Shown here one piece after another: positions 61,920 through 64,000 of a stretch of 64,000 nucleotides of DNA (position 1 is the stretch's first letter; the number at the start of each line of letters is the position of its first letter). The translations under genes were made by a program, and so were the position numbers. The stretch covers positions 1,302,001 to 1,366,000 of the forward strand of contig NZ_JADPJI010000002.1 in NCBI RefSeq assembly GCF_023073355.1, read 5' to 3'. The notes under the pieces were generated by a model. It had not been told where the DNA came from. It saw only the letters and a program-made list of their open reading frames with translations, and ran no database searches. Source of the stretch: Bradyrhizobium sp. 199 (GTDB lineage: Bacteria > Pseudomonadota > Alphaproteobacteria > Rhizobiales > Xanthobacteraceae).

Positions 61920-62438
61920 TCATTTCTTGCGGAAACGATCGAGCCGCACGACCTCGGCGCCGCCCTGGTTCGGCGGGGGCGGCTCTTCTGTGGTCTCCAC
62001 CTTTTCAGTGGCGGCAGCGGGCACCGATACGGCTGAAGGGGCAGGGGCCGCCGGCAAATTCTCCGGCGTGACCTCGGCGACGTCGGACGTTTCGAACTGG
62101 AGGCCGAACTTCACGGACGGGTCGAGGAAGCTCTTGATGGCGCTGAACGGCACCACCAGTCGCTCCGGAATGCCGCCGAACGACAGGCCGACCTCGAAGC
62201 GGTCTTCGAGCACGGTCAGATCCCAGAACTGGTGCTGCAGGATGATCGTCATCTCTTCCGGATATTGCGCGAGCAGCCGCGGCGAGATCTTCACGCCCTC
62301 GGCCTTCGACACGAAGGTGATGAAGAAATGGTGCTCGCCCGGCAGGCCCTGGGCCGCGGCATCGGTCAAAACCTTCCGGAGCACGCCGCGCAGCGCGTCG
62401 CGGGCCAGCACATCGTATCGGATATGATCGGTCGCCAT
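61920..62438 (-). CDS. sspB: SspB-like ClpXP adaptor
   Basis: A 172-residue protein of the alphaproteobacterial SspB family. The substrate-binding domain runs [59 protein letters not shown] and [22 protein letters not shown] Pro/Ala linker leads to the C-terminal ClpX-docking tail [10 protein letters not shown]. It delivers ssrA-tagged proteins to ClpXP for degradation. The tmRNA gene that makes the tag lies about 110 bases upstream on the same strand. Confidence 0.92.
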   Translation of the reverse strand: MATDHIRYDVLARDALRGVLRKVLTDAAAQGLPGEHHFFITFVSKAEGVKISPRLLAQYPEEMTIILQHQFWDLTVLEDRFEVGLSFGGIPERLVVPFSAIKSFLDPSVKFGLQFETSDVAEVTPENLPAAPAPSAVSVPAAATEKVETTEEPPPPNQGGAEVVRLDRFRKK

Positions 62439-62549
62439 GGTGGTCCTGTTGCATCCCCGAAGCCGGACCGTGCCGGCCCGACTCGCCAAACCGCAATAGT
62501 ACCGCGCCTGACGGGTCAGCAGGAGTCCCCGCCGGGGCAGAAATCAAGA

Positions 62550-62880
62550 GTAAAGTGGAGGCTTCTGTTGCCAGGTGCCTCCGAACCCCGCCTAACGGAG
62601 CTTAACCCGTTAGGACTTCAGAATGGTCTTTCAAACTGCGTTACGCAGCCTGAGCAACCGGAGCAAAGTTGTCGTTGGCAACTATTGCATAGCCCGATAA
62701 CGGCGGAACAATACCGGGAAAAAGTTCGCCCTTTACGCCCTCGTCGATCCTATTTCGCCCCCGCCAAAACCCGCTTCTTGGGCATGCCCCGAGTGGGCTT
62801 TGGTGGAGGCGCCGGGTACCGCCCCCGGGTCCGAATGGTTTATTGCGACGACCGTTTATTTCCATAGCCGGCGAACCGGC
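62550..62880 (-). ncRNA. ssrA: Two-piece (permuted) tmRNA
   Basis: Minus-strand tmRNA of the circularly permuted alphaproteobacterial type. The tag frame at 62679-62641 encodes ANDNFAPVAQAA followed by TAA. The coding piece begins GGGGGCG (62762-62756); these seven bases pair with CGCCTCC (62811-62805) of the acceptor piece, which ends ACCA at 62801. The acceptor piece has a five-pair T stem CCGGG/CCCGG (62828-62812) and probably begins near the GCCGG-TTCG-CCGGC hairpin at 62880-62867. A 38-base spacer (62800-62763) is removed. The outer ends are approximate. It rescues stalled ribosomes. Confidence 0.93.
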
Positions 62881-63003
62881 ATCCCCAATATAGGGGGTAA
62901 AGGTTTCGAAAAACAGAGGTTTCGCGTGCGTTCGGCGCGTTTCCCTTTGGATAGGTTCCGGACTGTCTTAGCCGCGGCGTGCCCCCTGTTCTAAGCTCCT
63001 GAG

Positions 63004-63610
63004 ATGTCCTCGGATTCAGTGCTGGCCGGCCAAGAACGAGATCAAGAGCCGGCTCCCGTCACGGCACCGCCGGGCCCGGGCTGCGCTGTTCCTGGCGTTC
63101 GCCCGGATGTCGCTGGCCGGTTTCGGCGGCGTGCTGGTGTTTGCCCGGCGCGCCGTCATCGAGCAGCACCGCTGGATTACCGCGCACGAGTTCAACGAGA
63201 CCCTTCGCGCTTTGCCATTTCCTGCCGGGGCCCAACATCGTCAATCTGTCGATGGTGTTCGGCGCGCAACTGCGCGGGATCGCCGGGGGAGTTGCCGCCT
63301 TTGCCGGCCTGCTGCTGCCGGCGACATTGATCATGACCGTGCTCGCGATCATCTACGCCCGGTTCGGCGAACTGGAGCTGCTGCGCCGCAGCCTCGCCGG
63401 CACTCCTGCGCGGCGGTAGGCCTGTTGATCGCGGTGGTCTTCCGCCTGATGACCCCGCTGTTGAAGCGGATGGACGCGGTCGCGCTCGCCTGATGCTCGG
63501 CGTGTTGCAGCTATCGGCGTGTTCCGTCTGCCGCTCCAGGCGGTGCTGCTGGTCGCGATCCCATGAGTATCGGCGCTACTTATTTTCTGCGACGGAAAGT
63601 AGCAGCATGA
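63004..63610 (+). pseudogene. Chromate transporter ChrA, first subunit, broken by multiple frameshifts
   Basis: Pieces of one ChrA domain are found in alternating frames: FLAFARMSLAGFGGVLVFARRAVIEQHRWITAHEFNET, then LPGPNIVNLSMVFGAQLRGIAGG, then CAAVGLLIAVVFRLMTPLLKR and finally the tail to ATYFLRRKVAA. Joining them needs about six single-base changes: an extra base near 63070 and 63203 and missing bases near 63402, 63490, 63505 and 63572. Amino-acid conservation between breaks is high. The second subunit gene overlaps its end by four bases (ATGA at 63607-63610). Confidence 0.75.
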
Positions 63611-64000
63611 ACGCCGAGAACCCGATCTGGCTGCTGATCTCCACCTCCGGCCTGATGTCGCTGTTCGCGGTCGGCGGCGCCGCGGCTGCGGTGCCGGAGA
63701 TGCACCGCATCGCGGTCGAGGTGCATCACTGGATGGGTGAGAAGCAGTTCACCGACGCCTATGCGATCGCGCAGCTCTCGCCAGGTCCGAACGTGCTTAT
63801 CGTGACGCTCATCGGCTATGCCGTCGCCGGAATCCGAGGCGCGATGGCGGCGACGCTGGCGATGTGCCTGCCCACCGCGCTGCTTGCCTATTATGTCACC
63901 CGGCTCCTGAACCGGCCGAGCCAATCGCGCTGGCCTGGGCTGATCCAGGCTGCACTGGTTCCGCTCTCGATCGGCTTGATGGCGGCGAGCGCCCTGATCC
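63607..64000 (+). CDS. Chromate transporter ChrA, second subunit (partial)
   Basis: At least 131 residues in an intact frame that runs off the window. MNAENPIWLLISTSGLMSLF and AVGGAAAAVPEMHRIAVEVHHWMGEKQF lead to the ChrA signature AIAQLSPGPNVLIVTLIGYAVAG. Short-chain ChrA proteins work as pairs with antiparallel topology; the partner upstream is frameshifted. The family exports chromate or related oxyanions. No chromate-regulator gene is visible in the window. Confidence 0.82.
   Translation, partial: MNAENPIWLLISTSGLMSLFAVGGAAAAVPEMHRIAVEVHHWMGEKQFTDAYAIAQLSPGPNVLIVTLIGYAVAGIRGAMAATLAMCLPTALLAYYVTRLLNRPSQSRWPGLIQAALVPLSIGLMAASALI

Overview
The window reads as chromosome of a GC-rich alphaproteobacterium, almost certainly Bradyrhizobium or a very close relative. 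The strongest evidence is a permuted two-piece tmRNA gene whose tag reads ANDNFAPVAQAA. Supporting evidence is the set of short palindromic repeats scattered between genes (and once inside a gene), and the character of the gene products: CYP199-like P450, branched-chain-type solute-binding proteins, DUF1328, DUF4169, SspB, FeoAB. I found no transposase, integrase, phage gene, CRISPR array, rRNA or tRNA, so it looks like ordinary chromosome with a few small accessory patches.

Layout. 0-6 kb: a CrtI-like FAD oxidoreductase, a membrane-fused spermidine-synthase-like protein, a secreted glycerophosphodiesterase and an L,D-transpeptidase. 6-9.5 kb: a small exported Gly-rich protein, a two-gene ABC-2 exporter and a secreted alpha/beta-hydrolase-like protein. 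9.5-13.6 kb: a probable aromatic-acid module (CYP199-like P450 plus solute-binding protein, divergent from a MarR regulator with a palindromic operator between them) and a second secreted hydrolase-like paralogue that carries a LysM domain. 14-20.6 kb: aspartate dehydrogenase, sorbosone-dehydrogenase-like protein, a three-gene operon for membrane/lipid enzymes (Mpo1-like, sugar-nucleotide epimerase, isoprenylcysteine-methyltransferase-like), an OmpA-like protein and an orphan HicB. 20.6-29 kb: UvrD helicase carrying an in-frame palindromic repeat, DUF1328, a thioesterase, a GlcD-like oxidase, a Gly/His-rich Spy-like protein and a caspase-like protein.

29.4-33.3 kb is a TRAP transporter operon (DctP, fused DctQM) ending in a D-2-hydroxyacid dehydrogenase. 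33.3-41.5 kb holds a solute-binding protein and two large c-di-GMP GGDEF-EAL proteins either side of an MFS carrier. 41.5-45.7 kb is a patch of very small genes: a frameshifted tautomerase, a remnant, CspA, ribosomal protein S21 with a TTG start, DUF1488 and several unknowns. 45.7-53 kb has a TetR/P450 divergent pair with a perfect 12-bp palindrome between them, a large AsmA protein and a DUF2336 protein. 53-56.4 kb is a translationally coupled KaiC-like ATPase and hybrid histidine kinase without kaiB. 56.7-62.9 kb carries a GNAT protein, feoAB, two small proteins, fumC, sspB and ssrA. The end is a two-gene chromate transporter whose first gene is broken by about six single-base indels; the second runs off the window.

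Functional links I would trust most are FeoA-FeoB, KaiC-like with histidine kinase, the TRAP uptake operon with its dehydrogenase, the MarR and TetR divergons, and ssrA with sspB, where the tag and its proteolysis adaptor lie side by side. Start codons were chosen by reading upstream for ribosome-binding sites; where that was ambiguous the entry says so. Family names come from recall of motifs, not from a database search.
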